A stretch of DNA of 64,000 bases from Micromonospora sp. CB01531 (GTDB lineage Bacteria; Actinomycetota; Actinomycetes; Mycobacteriales; Micromonosporaceae), in NCBI RefSeq assembly GCF_001905095.1, contig NZ_LWLS01000013.1:127339-191338 (forward strand), in the 5' to 3' direction. A program made the position numbers and the translations under genes. Position 1 is the first letter of the stretch. Each line of letters starts with the position of its first letter. Shown here in pieces: positions 9,081 through 16,496 of the stretch. The notes under the pieces are model-generated. The model was not told the DNA's origin. It ran no database searches and saw only the letters and a program-made list of their open reading frames with translations.

Positions 9081-9599
9081 GTGAGCCCGTCGATCCGGGT
9101 ACGGCCCCGCCGAGAGATCCGGGCCGCCCGCCGACCCCGCGCCCACCGATGTTGGGACCATCTGATCGCCGCCCCGTTGTGGCCGATGCACGGTGCGAAT
9201 CTCGGCACTCTGCTGCGTACCTGCGACGCCGTCGGGGCATGCCTGGCCGTACCTCGCTTCGGCTGGGTCGATGAGGCCATCGTCCGCGGCAACACGCTAC
9301 GCCGGCCCAGCTGCATACACCGAGCTGGCGACCCAGCGGGCTGGCTGCGGGCACAGAAGGACGGTGGGGCGCACATTGTCGGTGTGGAGCTGGCCGACGA
9401 AGCGATCCGGCTCGCCGAACTGCCGACCGCCTCCCGGCGAACCGTCATGGTCCTCGGCCATGAAGCCACCGGCATCCCACCGGAAGCACTCGACCTGCTC
9501 GACACCGCCGTGGAGATCCCCATGCTCGGCACCGGAGAGAGCCTCAACGTCGCGGTGGCTGGATCCCTCGTGCTGTACAAGCTCGCTGGACTCATCTAG
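9081..9599 (+). CDS. TrmH/SpoU-family RNA 2'-O-methyltransferase
   Basis: A 172-residue SPOUT methyltransferase that uses SAM. The three SpoU motifs are present in order: NLGTLLRTCDAVGA (motif 1, with the catalytic Arg), VMVLGHEATGIP (motif 2) and IPMLGTGESLNVAVAGSLVLY (motif 3, the knotted SAM site; shown in part). The length fits the minimal TrmL-like form. The GTG start at 9081 has little ribosome site in front of it. It lies just outside the biosynthetic cluster and is followed immediately by a transposase remnant. The substrate (tRNA or rRNA) cannot be told from sequence. Confidence 0.85.
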   Translation: MSPSIRVRPRREIRAARRPRAHRCWDHLIAAPLWPMHGANLGTLLRTCDAVGACLAVPRFGWVDEAIVRGNTLRRPSCIHRAGDPAGWLRAQKDGGAHIVGVELADEAIRLAELPTASRRTVMVLGHEATGIPPEALDLLDTAVEIPMLGTGESLNVAVAGSLVLYKLAGLI

Positions 9600-9664
9600 A
9601 CGGTGTATGACAACTACGCCAGGTGGGAGGCGGACGGGACGGCGCAGCGGATCCACGACCAGTC
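9600..9664 (+). pseudogene. Remnant resembling an IS5-family transposase N-terminal region
   Basis: Directly after the SpoU stop, one frame reads TVYDNYARWEADGTAQRIHD. This looks like the N-terminal zinc-less DUF4096-type region of IS5-like transposases (xVYxxFxxWxxDGxxxRIHD). It then degenerates, with no start, no DDE residues and no terminal repeats. It marks the left boundary of the biosynthetic cluster. Confidence 0.55.
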
Positions 9665-9747
9665 GCCGGCGCCTGGCGCGCACCTGCGGGATCCCGTCGC
9701 CGGACCGCCGGGCGTACGCGGTGATGGTGCTCGTGTGGGCTCCACGG

Positions 9748-11913
9748 TTACAGTTGCAGGGCGGCGTTGAGCGCGGCCAGGTACGCCCCGGCCTGCGCCC
9801 CGTTGACCAGCCGGTGGTCGTAGGCCAGCCCGAGGTCGGCCATCATCCGCTCGCGCACCTCACCTCCGACGTCCAGCACGACCTCGCGGTGCACGTCGGG
9901 CACCGACAGGGCACAGGTGACGCCGGGCGGGATGATCGGCTGGGCGTAGATCACGCCGGGGGTGTTGTTGAGCGCGACCAGGAAGTTCATCCCGGCCATG
10001 TCGTCCTCGCGTAGCCGGTTGCGCAGCGCCTTCATTCGCAGCTCGACCACGGTGTCGGCGAGGTCGCCCAAGGCCTGGTTCGCCGCGTCGCGGATGACCG
10101 GCAGGAACAGCCCGGTGCCGACGTCCACGGTGAGCCCGACCGACGGCTGTGCCGCCTCGATGACCCGGCCGTCCCCGGTGAGCTCGGCGTAGAGGGCAGG
10201 GAACTGCTCGTGCAACTTGGCCACGGCAGCGATGACAACCTCGGTCAGGCTGACATCGGCGCCGGTCTCGTCGGCGGCCCTGCGCGCGTACGCGAGGGCG
10301 GCGGTCACGTCGACCCGCACGGCGGTGAAGGCGACCGGGATTTCCCGGTGTGAGGTGGCCACCACGTCGGCGATGCGGCGTTGCGACGGTGGCAGCGGCC
10401 GCCCCGGCAGCGCCGGTTGCGTCACCGCGGACGGTTCAGCGGCCGGGGGTGCCGCAGCAGGGACGGCACCGGCGGACAGGATGTAGCCGATGGTCGAGCC
10501 CGGGACGCAGTTGGCTCCGGCGGCGAGGTCCTGGCGCAGGACACCCGCGTGCGTCGCTGCCAGCTCCTCGATCGCCTTGGAGGTCTCGACCGCCGCGATC
10601 ACCTGTCCGATTTCGACGGTGGCGCCGGCTGGGACCAGCCACTCCAGCAGCACATAGCTGTCGTCGTTGTTGTTGAGCTTGGGTACGCTCACCGCGACGC
10701 CCTGCTCCGCCGCCCGCGCCTGGCGCAACCTGGTCAGCGGCGAACTGGCCCTGGGAGCCGGAGCCGTACCAGCGTGTGACTGCTCGGTGGGCGCCTGGCC
10801 AGCGAGTGCTACAACCGCCGCCACCTGCGCCACAAGCGTGCAGGGCGTTTCCCATGACGGCGCAGCCCGATCGCGACTCGCCGCTCCCGACGGGGCAGGC
10901 TCGCCAGTGGAGCGGTGCATGATCCGTTCCAGGATCGTGTCTGTGCTGAGCAGGACCGCCCGTTCCAGGTGCGGTGCCGACGGAATGATGCTGGCGGCCG
11001 AGCTGACAAGCTCGATCGGCCGACGCAGCAGCGGCCACGCGGCGGCGTAGAGCCGGGTGGCGACCTCGCTTCCCCAGGTGCCGCCAGCCGTGCTCTCCTC
11101 GGCGATGATCACGCCGTCCGCACTGTCGAGCAGGCCGAGCACACCGTCGACATCGAAGGGGTAGAGCCGGGCTGGGACCAGCACCTCGACATTGCGCCCC
11201 TGCTCCCAGGCTTTTTGGGCGGCGGCGATCGCCCGGTTGGCGACCCCGCCGGGCGCGATGACCAGCGTCGGCGCGGCGGTGGCAGCCGGGTCGTAGACGC
11301 GGGCCCAGTTGCGGTCCGCGCCCAGCAGCGCGAAGGCGAGGCGGTCGTCGACGCGGTTGTCCACGTATCTCCGCTGGGTGTAAAGGATCTTGTCCTCGAA
11401 CAGCATGGACGGTTCGCCGCGGTGCAGCGCGGCGGCGAGCACGTCGGCCGCGTCGTGCAGTGGCGACAGCTCGAAGAGCGCGAGGTGCGGGATGCCGATG
11501 AAGTGCTTCTGCACGCTCTGGCTGTGCGTCGGGCCGTAGCCCCGCCCACCGCCGACGGGGAAGCGGATCACGACCCGCATCGGGGTGTGCTCGCCATACA
11601 TGGTCACGGATTTGGTGAGGAAGTTGATGATCTGGTCGAAGGCGAGGCCGACGAAGTCGCCGAACATGATCTCGACGATGACCGTGTCACCGCAGAGCGC
11701 CAGGCCACCCGCGACGCCGGTGATGCCGTTCTCGCTCAACGGCGTGGACAGCACCCGGTCCGGGTAGGCCGTCGACAGGCCCTGGGTGACCTTGAAGGCG
11801 CCGCCGTAAGGGTCGACGACATCCTCGCCCAGCAGCCAGGCCCGCTCGTCAGCGGCGAACAGCTCGTGCAGGGCGCGGTTGAGGTTCTGGCTCATTCGTT
11901 CGGGGCGCGTCAC
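9748..11913 (-). CDS. Fused E1-beta / lipoyl / E2 acyltransferase (two-component transketolase-dehydrogenase, NapD-like)
   Basis: A 721-residue fusion. Residues about 1-335 are a 2-oxo-acid dehydrogenase E1 beta subunit (LLGEDVVDPYGGAFKVTQGL; STPLSENGITGVAGGLAL). Residues about 405-480 are a lipoyl domain with the lipoylated Lys in VETSKAIEE. The C-terminal 200 residues are an E2 acyltransferase ending in YDHRLVNGAQAG, the DHRxxxG catalytic motif. It works with the E1 alpha next door. The same architecture is described for NapB/NapD and QncN/QncL, which move a two-carbon ketose unit through lipoyl to an ACP as glycolyl-S-ACP in naphthyridinomycin and quinocarcin biosynthesis. A pyruvate- or branched-keto-acid-derived acyl-ACP is the alternative. 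The ATG at 11913 overlaps the E1 alpha stop. Confidence 0.85.
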   Translation of the reverse strand: MTRPERMSQNLNRALHELFAADERAWLLGEDVVDPYGGAFKVTQGLSTAYPDRVLSTPLSENGITGVAGGLALCGDTVIVEIMFGDFVGLAFDQIINFLTKSVTMYGEHTPMRVVIRFPVGGGRGYGPTHSQSVQKHFIGIPHLALFELSPLHDAADVLAAALHRGEPSMLFEDKILYTQRRYVDNRVDDRLAFALLGADRNWARVYDPAATAAPTLVIAPGGVANRAIAAAQKAWEQGRNVEVLVPARLYPFDVDGVLGLLDSADGVIIAEESTAGGTWGSEVATRLYAAAWPLLRRPIELVSSAASIIPSAPHLERAVLLSTDTILERIMHRSTGEPAPSGAASRDRAAPSWETPCTLVAQVAAVVALAGQAPTEQSHAGTAPAPRASSPLTRLRQARAAEQGVAVSVPKLNNNDDSYVLLEWLVPAGATVEIGQVIAAVETSKAIEELAATHAGVLRQDLAAGANCVPGSTIGYILSAGAVPAAAPPAAEPSAVTQPALPGRPLPPSQRRIADVVATSHREIPVAFTAVRVDVTAALAYARRAADETGADVSLTEVVIAAVAKLHEQFPALYAELTGDGRVIEAAQPSVGLTVDVGTGLFLPVIRDAANQALGDLADTVVELRMKALRNRLREDDMAGMNFLVALNNTPGVIYAQPIIPPGVTCALSVPDVHREVVLDVGGEVRERMMADLGLAYDHRLVNGAQAGAYLAALNAALQL

Positions 11914-12815
11914 GCCACGCCGCCGCTCGCCAGGGGCCGGGCCAGCGCCGCGGCCGAGATCTCCGCGACCTGCTGCCGGGCCTGCGTGTCAGCGGCCGAA
12001 AACTGTGCCGGGTACGCGGCCGCGTACCGCTGCAGCCAGTCGAGGTGGCGCAGCCGGCGAATCTCGTCGGCCGGGCGGGAGTCGTCGCCCTTGCTGTGCG
12101 GGCCGAGCCGGACCGTGTGCTGCACCAGCACATGCGGCTGTCGGTTGGCGCGGACCCGCTCGATGTGCGGCGCGGCGGCGGCGCGCACCTCGTTGAGGTC
12201 CAGCGAATCCGACTCGCTGAAGGTGATCCCGAAACCGGCGACCCGGCCGCCGATGGTCCCGGCCAGCTGCTCTGTGGTCGGGGTGGACTGGGCGATCCGG
12301 TTGTGCTCGACCACGACCAGCAGCGGCACCCGCCACAGCTGCGCCATGTTGAGCGCCTCGTAGAGGGCGCCTTCGCCCCAGGTGCCGTCACCGATGTAGG
12401 TCACCACGATCGCGTCCTGCCCGGTGCGGTTGAGGTGCAGCCCCACGCCGACTGCGGCGGGCAGGCTCTCGCCCTGCACGCCGGTGGACAGGAACCGTTC
12501 CCGGCGCAAGTGCTGGCTGCCACCGCGCCCATGGCACACCCCGCCCTCCCGGCCGAGCAGTTCCGCCAGCAGGCCGTCCGGGTCAGTGCAGTGGGCCAGG
12601 TAGTGCCCGTGCCCTCGGTGGTTGCTGAACACGAAGTCCCCGGTCAGCAGCGGGGCCAGTGCGACCGGGATGTATTCCTGGCCGAGGCAGGTGTGCGTGG
12701 TGCCGGTGATGTGGCCGTCCGCGTACAGGCGGAGCAGTTCCTCCTCGAATCGGCGGATGAGCAGCCCGGTGCCGAGGTCGGCGTCGCTAAGCGGAGACGG
12801 CGCGGCGGATGTCAT
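11910..12815 (-). CDS. Thiamine-diphosphate-dependent E1 alpha subunit (NapB-like)
   Basis: A 301-residue E1 alpha subunit. The ThDP/Mg motif is GDGTWGEGALYEALNMAQLW (GDGxxxxG...N), with the conserved HRGHGHYLA block at about residue 65 and a GRGGSQH motif after it. With the E1 beta-lipoyl-E2 fusion downstream it should take a keto donor (ketose phosphate or 2-oxo acid), form the ThDP adduct and hand the acyl group to lipoyl and then to a carrier. The immediate upstream gene is a free ACP whose stop overlaps this start (ATGA), which points to the ACP as acceptor. The donor substrate is inferred, not shown. Confidence 0.87.
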   Translation of the reverse strand: MTSAAPSPLSDADLGTGLLIRRFEEELLRLYADGHITGTTHTCLGQEYIPVALAPLLTGDFVFSNHRGHGHYLAHCTDPDGLLAELLGREGGVCHGRGGSQHLRRERFLSTGVQGESLPAAVGVGLHLNRTGQDAIVVTYIGDGTWGEGALYEALNMAQLWRVPLLVVVEHNRIAQSTPTTEQLAGTIGGRVAGFGITFSESDSLDLNEVRAAAAPHIERVRANRQPHVLVQHTVRLGPHSKGDDSRPADEIRRLRHLDWLQRYAAAYPAQFSAADTQARQQVAEISAAALARPLASGGVA

Positions 12816-13048
12816 TCCTCGACGCCCCGCTGCGCGAGCAGCTCGCGCAGGTCCGCCACCGACCGAACGGCCCGGATCTCCCGTGGCGTGATGGCGATCC
12901 CGTACGTGTCCTCGACTGCGGCGACGATTTGGAGGTGTCGCAAGCTCACCCAGGCCGCTGTGGTCGCGGGACCGGTCTGCGCGTCGACCTGATCGACCGG
13001 CAACGCCAGGACGTCGGCGACGAGCCGCACCAGGCGACTGGACATCAA
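12812..13048 (-). CDS. Free-standing acyl carrier protein
   Basis: A 78-residue carrier protein. The phosphopantetheine Ser is residue 35, in AWVSLRHLQIVAAVEDTYGI. The usual Asp before the Ser is Val, as happens in ACPs of small acyl-transfer systems. It ends overlapping the E1 alpha start by 4 bp and follows the KASIII-like gene by 70 bp. Its likely job is to carry the short acyl group made by the E1/E2 pair and present it to the KASIII-like enzyme, to the AT-less ketosynthase or to an NRPS module. The start could be Met1 (13048) or Met2 (13045). Confidence 0.85.
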   Translation of the reverse strand: MMSSRLVRLVADVLALPVDQVDAQTGPATTAAWVSLRHLQIVAAVEDTYGIAITPREIRAVRSVADLRELLAQRGVEE

Positions 13049-13118
13049 GTGTCCCTTCCCAGAACGGATTTCAGGCGGCAGCGGCGGCGCGCTGTCAAAC
13101 CGATCGAGCGGTCGATGC

Positions 13119-14129
13119 TTACACCTCGAGGATGGTACAGGCCCAGTGCATTCCCCGGCCTAGCGCGATCAGCGCGACCCGGTCGCCTTCGCTGAGTTCA
13201 CCGGTGGCGAGCAGGCGGCTCAGCCCGAAAAGCTGGTCCGCCGCACCGAGATGACCGTGCTCGGCCGCCAGTTCCCGGTTGGTTCGCGCCAGTGGCACCC
13301 CGTGCGCCTGCGCCAGGGACGCCATGGACCGCTCGTTGTCGCTGACCAGGATCAGGCGCGCGAGGTCGGCGACCTTGATGTCCGCGCGCTCGCAGGCCCG
13401 CTCGGTGACCCGCACGGCCCGCTCGTCGAGGTCCCGGGCGAACTGCGCGAACTGCTCGGCGTCGTAGTCGAAGAACTCCATCACGTTCCACACGTCGCGT
13501 GCGGCAGGCGGCTCGGCGCCAGGGCCGAAGGGGGCCGCCGCGCCGCCCACGTCGAGCCGGTAGAACGGGGCGTAGCGGCCGTCGGTGGCGGCCTCCGTGG
13601 TGAGCCAGCGCAGCCGGGACTGCCCGCGTCGGGCCACGGTGGCGACCGCGCCGTCGGAGAAGACCATCGGCTGCGTGTCCATCCGGTTCCAGTACGCCTC
13701 ACTGGTCCGGTTCGCGGCCACCACGAGGGCGGTGGCGTACCGCGGGTGGGTGGCGAACTTGCCCGCGACTGTGTCGAAGCTGAGCACGCCCGTCGTGCAT
13801 GCCTGAGTGAGCAGCACCGCTTCGGCGTTGACCGCGCCGAGCCGGTGCGCCAGGTCGGCGGCGGCGTCCCAGTAGAGGTACTCGGTGAGGTCGGTGATGG
13901 CCAGCACCAGCAGGTCCACCTCCGCGGCGGCGAGCGTGGCGGCGTCGAGGGCTTGGCGGGCGGCCCGCTCGGCGAGGTCGGTCAGGCCAACCTCCGGCGC
14001 GCTGCGGTGCACCTGGCGGTAGCCGTATCCGAGGACCCGGTTCACGTCGTCGGTGTACTGCCCCACCACGTCCGCCACTGGTACCGCATCGCCGAGAGCC
14101 TCGCCAAAGGACACCAGCCCGAAGCTCAT
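13119..14129 (-). CDS. KASIII-like (thiolase-fold) acyltransferase with an altered catalytic triad
   Basis: A 336-residue FabH-fold protein. The nucleophile Cys111 is kept (LLTQACTTGVLSF). The catalytic His and Asn of true condensing enzymes are changed: the PHQAN-type motif reads VSDNE (Ser263 at the His place), and the GNTSAAS-type motif reads GHLGAAD (His293 at the Asn place). KASIII relatives with changed triads (for example CerJ and DpsC types) act as acyltransferases or use unusual substrates. Between the ACP and a LanB-like gene, it probably moves or condenses the acyl group of the free ACP. The start was set at 14129, where the family's N-terminus (SFGLVSFGE) begins; 14168 is possible. 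Confidence 0.82.
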   Translation of the reverse strand: MSFGLVSFGEALGDAVPVADVVGQYTDDVNRVLGYGYRQVHRSAPEVGLTDLAERAARQALDAATLAAAEVDLLVLAITDLTEYLYWDAAADLAHRLGAVNAEAVLLTQACTTGVLSFDTVAGKFATHPRYATALVVAANRTSEAYWNRMDTQPMVFSDGAVATVARRGQSRLRWLTTEAATDGRYAPFYRLDVGGAAAPFGPGAEPPAARDVWNVMEFFDYDAEQFAQFARDLDERAVRVTERACERADIKVADLARLILVSDNERSMASLAQAHGVPLARTNRELAAEHGHLGAADQLFGLSRLLATGELSEGDRVALIALGRGMHWACTILEV

Positions 14130-14174
14130 TATTGCCCGTCCCACCGCAGATCCTTGGATGCATACCATTGCCGG

Positions 14175-16496
14175 GTGCCCTCAGAGCATCTCACGCCCCT
14201 CGCCGGAACCCCGTGGCACGTGTGGCGTTCAGCGCTGCTGCGGTCGGCCGGATTCCCAGTGGCCGGGATGCAGCGGTTCGCCGCGCCCGCGCTCGCGGCG
14301 GCCGCCGACAGCTATCTCACCGGTGTCTCCGGCGCGGCCGCCTTCGAGGCCGCGTTCGACGCCGCCGCAGCGGATCTCGGCCGGGCCGTCTACGACATCG
14401 CCTGCGACGATACGTTCCGCACTGCGCTGGCCTGGCAGAATCCGGCTGTCCTGCTCGCGGTCGACGCGATCCGGCGTGACGGCCCGCACGCCCGGCGCAA
14501 TCTGCGTCGACGGCACCGCGAGGAGGTCATCGCGAAATACTGGCAGCGTTACTGCCTCAAGAACGACACCGTCGGTTTCTTCGGTCCTATCTGCTGGGCA
14601 GAACTGGGCGGTCCCGGTCCCGTCGCCACGGTGCGTCCGGGTGCGGCTTTGACGCGTACCCGACGGGTTTTTCTGGAGCGGTGGGCGCTGGACGCGCTCG
14701 GCGAGGCCTTCGCCCGCGGGGAGGGTGTGCGGGACTGGCTGCCGGTGCGGCTGGCGCCGCAGCTGACGCTGCGGGACGGGGTGCTGCTGCATCCGCACCG
14801 CGCGCCGCAGGCGCTGCCGGCGGCGGCGGCCGCGCTGCTCGCTGGGGCGCAGCGGCGATCGCGCGTCGCGGACCTCGCCTCCGCGCTGGTCGCGGACCCG
14901 GCGAGCGGGTTCCGCCGCGCCGCCGACGTGTACGCGCAGCTCGACGAACTCGCCGAGCGGGGCGTGCTGCGGATCGGGTTCGACCTGCCGATCGACCTCA
15001 CCGCCGAGGATGTGCTGCGCGATCAGCTCGCCGCGATCGGCGACGATCTGGTTCGCGAACGGGTGCTCGGTGAGCTGGCCACCATCGGCGCACTGCGCGA
15101 CGCGGTGGCCGCCGCCGACGGCCCGGACGCCCTGGCCGCAGCGATGTCCGCACTGGAGCGGAAGTTCGTCGAGCTGACCGGTCAGGCCGCGCGGCAACAC
15201 CCCGGCGAGGTGTACGCCGGGCGCACTCTGTGCCACCTGGAAACCGTGCGCGACCTGGACGTCAGCTTCGGTGACACGCTGCTGGAACGGCTTGCTCCGC
15301 TGGAGCCGCTGCTGGTGTCGGTCCGGTGGTTGACGGCGGCGATCGGCGACGCGTACGCCGAAGCGTTGGCCGCCGTCTACCGCGATTTGTCGGCCGATTC
15401 GGCCAGTGCGGATGTTCCCCTGCCCGACCTGTGGTTCCTGGCTCAGGCGGTCGTGTTCGGGGCGATCCCGCCCGGCGCCGCCGTCACCGCCGACTTCCTG
15501 GCCCGGTGGGCGAAGGTGCTTGGCCTGGCCGACGCCGATGCCGACGCCCGGGAGCTGCGGTTCGGCGCCGCCGAGCTGACCGAGCGGGTCGCCGCGGCGT
15601 TCCCGGCCACCGCGCCCGGCTGGGCCGCCGCCCGGATTCACAGCCCCGACCTGCATCTGTGCGCCCCGGACGCGGCGGCCCTGCTGCGGGGGGACTTCAC
15701 CGTCGTGCTCGGCGAGCTGCACGTGGCGCTGGCCGCGTTCGACACGCACTTTTTCGCGTACGGGCACCCGGATCCGCAGCGGTTGCGGGACGGTATGCGG
15801 GCTGACCTGCCCGAGGGCCGGGTGCGGCTGCTGGCCCCGGTGGACTGGCCCCGGCACACGGCCCGCATCGCGGAATGGCTGCACGGACCGGCGGATGCGC
15901 AGCTCGGCTTCGTCAGCGCCCCCGGCGCTGACCCGGACCGGCTCGTGCCGATCACCGGCCTCACCGTGCGACCGGAAGCCGACGGCAGCCTGCGGGTGCA
16001 CGCGGGCGACGGACGGCAGTGGCCGCTGCTGGAGGTGTTCGCGCCGCTCTTCGACTACCAGGTGTTGGACACGTGGAAGCTGGCCGGGAACGCGGGGCAT
16101 ACCCCACGTATCGTCGTCGACGGCCTCGTGCTGGTCCGGGAGACCTGGCGCACCACGGTCGGCGACACCGGGCTGCACAGGGTGAAGGGTGAGCGGGAAC
16201 GCTACCTCGCGGTGCGGCGCTGGAGGCTCGCCCTCGGCCTGCCCGAGCAGATCTTCGTCCGGGTCGACACCGAGCTCAAACCCAGCTTCGTCGACCTGAC
16301 CAGCGGTGTCTACACGCGGCTGCTGTGCACTTTGCTGCGCGGCGCGCACGAGAAGGGCGGCGACGGGGTCGGGCTGACCATCACCGAGTTGCTGCCCGGC
16401 CCGGGCGACGCCTGGCTGACCGACGCGGCCGGCCAGGCGTACGCCTCGGAACTGCGGCTACAGATCGTCGACCCGGCGGCGGCGCAGGTGCGGTAG
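14175..16496 (+). CDS. LanB-like (lantibiotic dehydratase N-terminal domain) protein, copy 2
   Basis: A 773-residue protein of the lantibiotic dehydratase family, here without a C-terminal SpaB_C elimination domain. The start GTG 14175 gives an N-terminus matching the paralogue at 26202-28517 (WHVWRSALLRSAGFP...). Both copies share AWQNP, the basic RRxHREEVIAKYWQRYCLKND segment, GFFGPICW, RTLCHLETVRD, the WFLAQ block and the C-terminal KPSFVDLTSGVYTRL block. In lanthipeptide LanBs this domain glutamylates Ser/Thr using glutamyl-tRNA. In PEARLs it appends an amino acid from aminoacyl-tRNA. No precursor peptide was found nearby, so a PEARL-like role on a carrier-bound or free intermediate is possible. 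It is divergent from the KASIII-like gene (46 bp apart), and its 3' end overlaps the NRPS-MFS gene by 39 bp tail to tail. Confidence 0.8.
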   Translation: MPSEHLTPLAGTPWHVWRSALLRSAGFPVAGMQRFAAPALAAAADSYLTGVSGAAAFEAAFDAAAADLGRAVYDIACDDTFRTALAWQNPAVLLAVDAIRRDGPHARRNLRRRHREEVIAKYWQRYCLKNDTVGFFGPICWAELGGPGPVATVRPGAALTRTRRVFLERWALDALGEAFARGEGVRDWLPVRLAPQLTLRDGVLLHPHRAPQALPAAAAALLAGAQRRSRVADLASALVADPASGFRRAADVYAQLDELAERGVLRIGFDLPIDLTAEDVLRDQLAAIGDDLVRERVLGELATIGALRDAVAAADGPDALAAAMSALERKFVELTGQAARQHPGEVYAGRTLCHLETVRDLDVSFGDTLLERLAPLEPLLVSVRWLTAAIGDAYAEALAAVYRDLSADSASADVPLPDLWFLAQAVVFGAIPPGAAVTADFLARWAKVLGLADADADARELRFGAAELTERVAAAFPATAPGWAAARIHSPDLHLCAPDAAALLRGDFTVVLGELHVALAAFDTHFFAYGHPDPQRLRDGMRADLPEGRVRLLAPVDWPRHTARIAEWLHGPADAQLGFVSAPGADPDRLVPITGLTVRPEADGSLRVHAGDGRQWPLLEVFAPLFDYQVLDTWKLAGNAGHTPRIVVDGLVLVRETWRTTVGDTGLHRVKGERERYLAVRRWRLALGLPEQIFVRVDTELKPSFVDLTSGVYTRLLCTLLRGAHEKGGDGVGLTITELLPGPGDAWLTDAAGQAYASELRLQIVDPAAAQVR

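Noticed and set aside
9748..12815. Housekeeping pyruvate or branched-chain keto-acid dehydrogenase.
   Set aside because: The E1-beta-lipoyl-E2 fusion, absence of an E3 gene, and 4-bp coupling to a free ACP fit a dedicated biosynthetic system better, though the donor is unproven.
13251..14174. A 308-codon plus-strand extension in front of the LanB-like copy 2.
   Set aside because: It is the antisense of the KASIII-like gene, is Gly/Arg/Val-rich, and the paralogue at 26202-28517 begins exactly where the GTG at 14175 lies.
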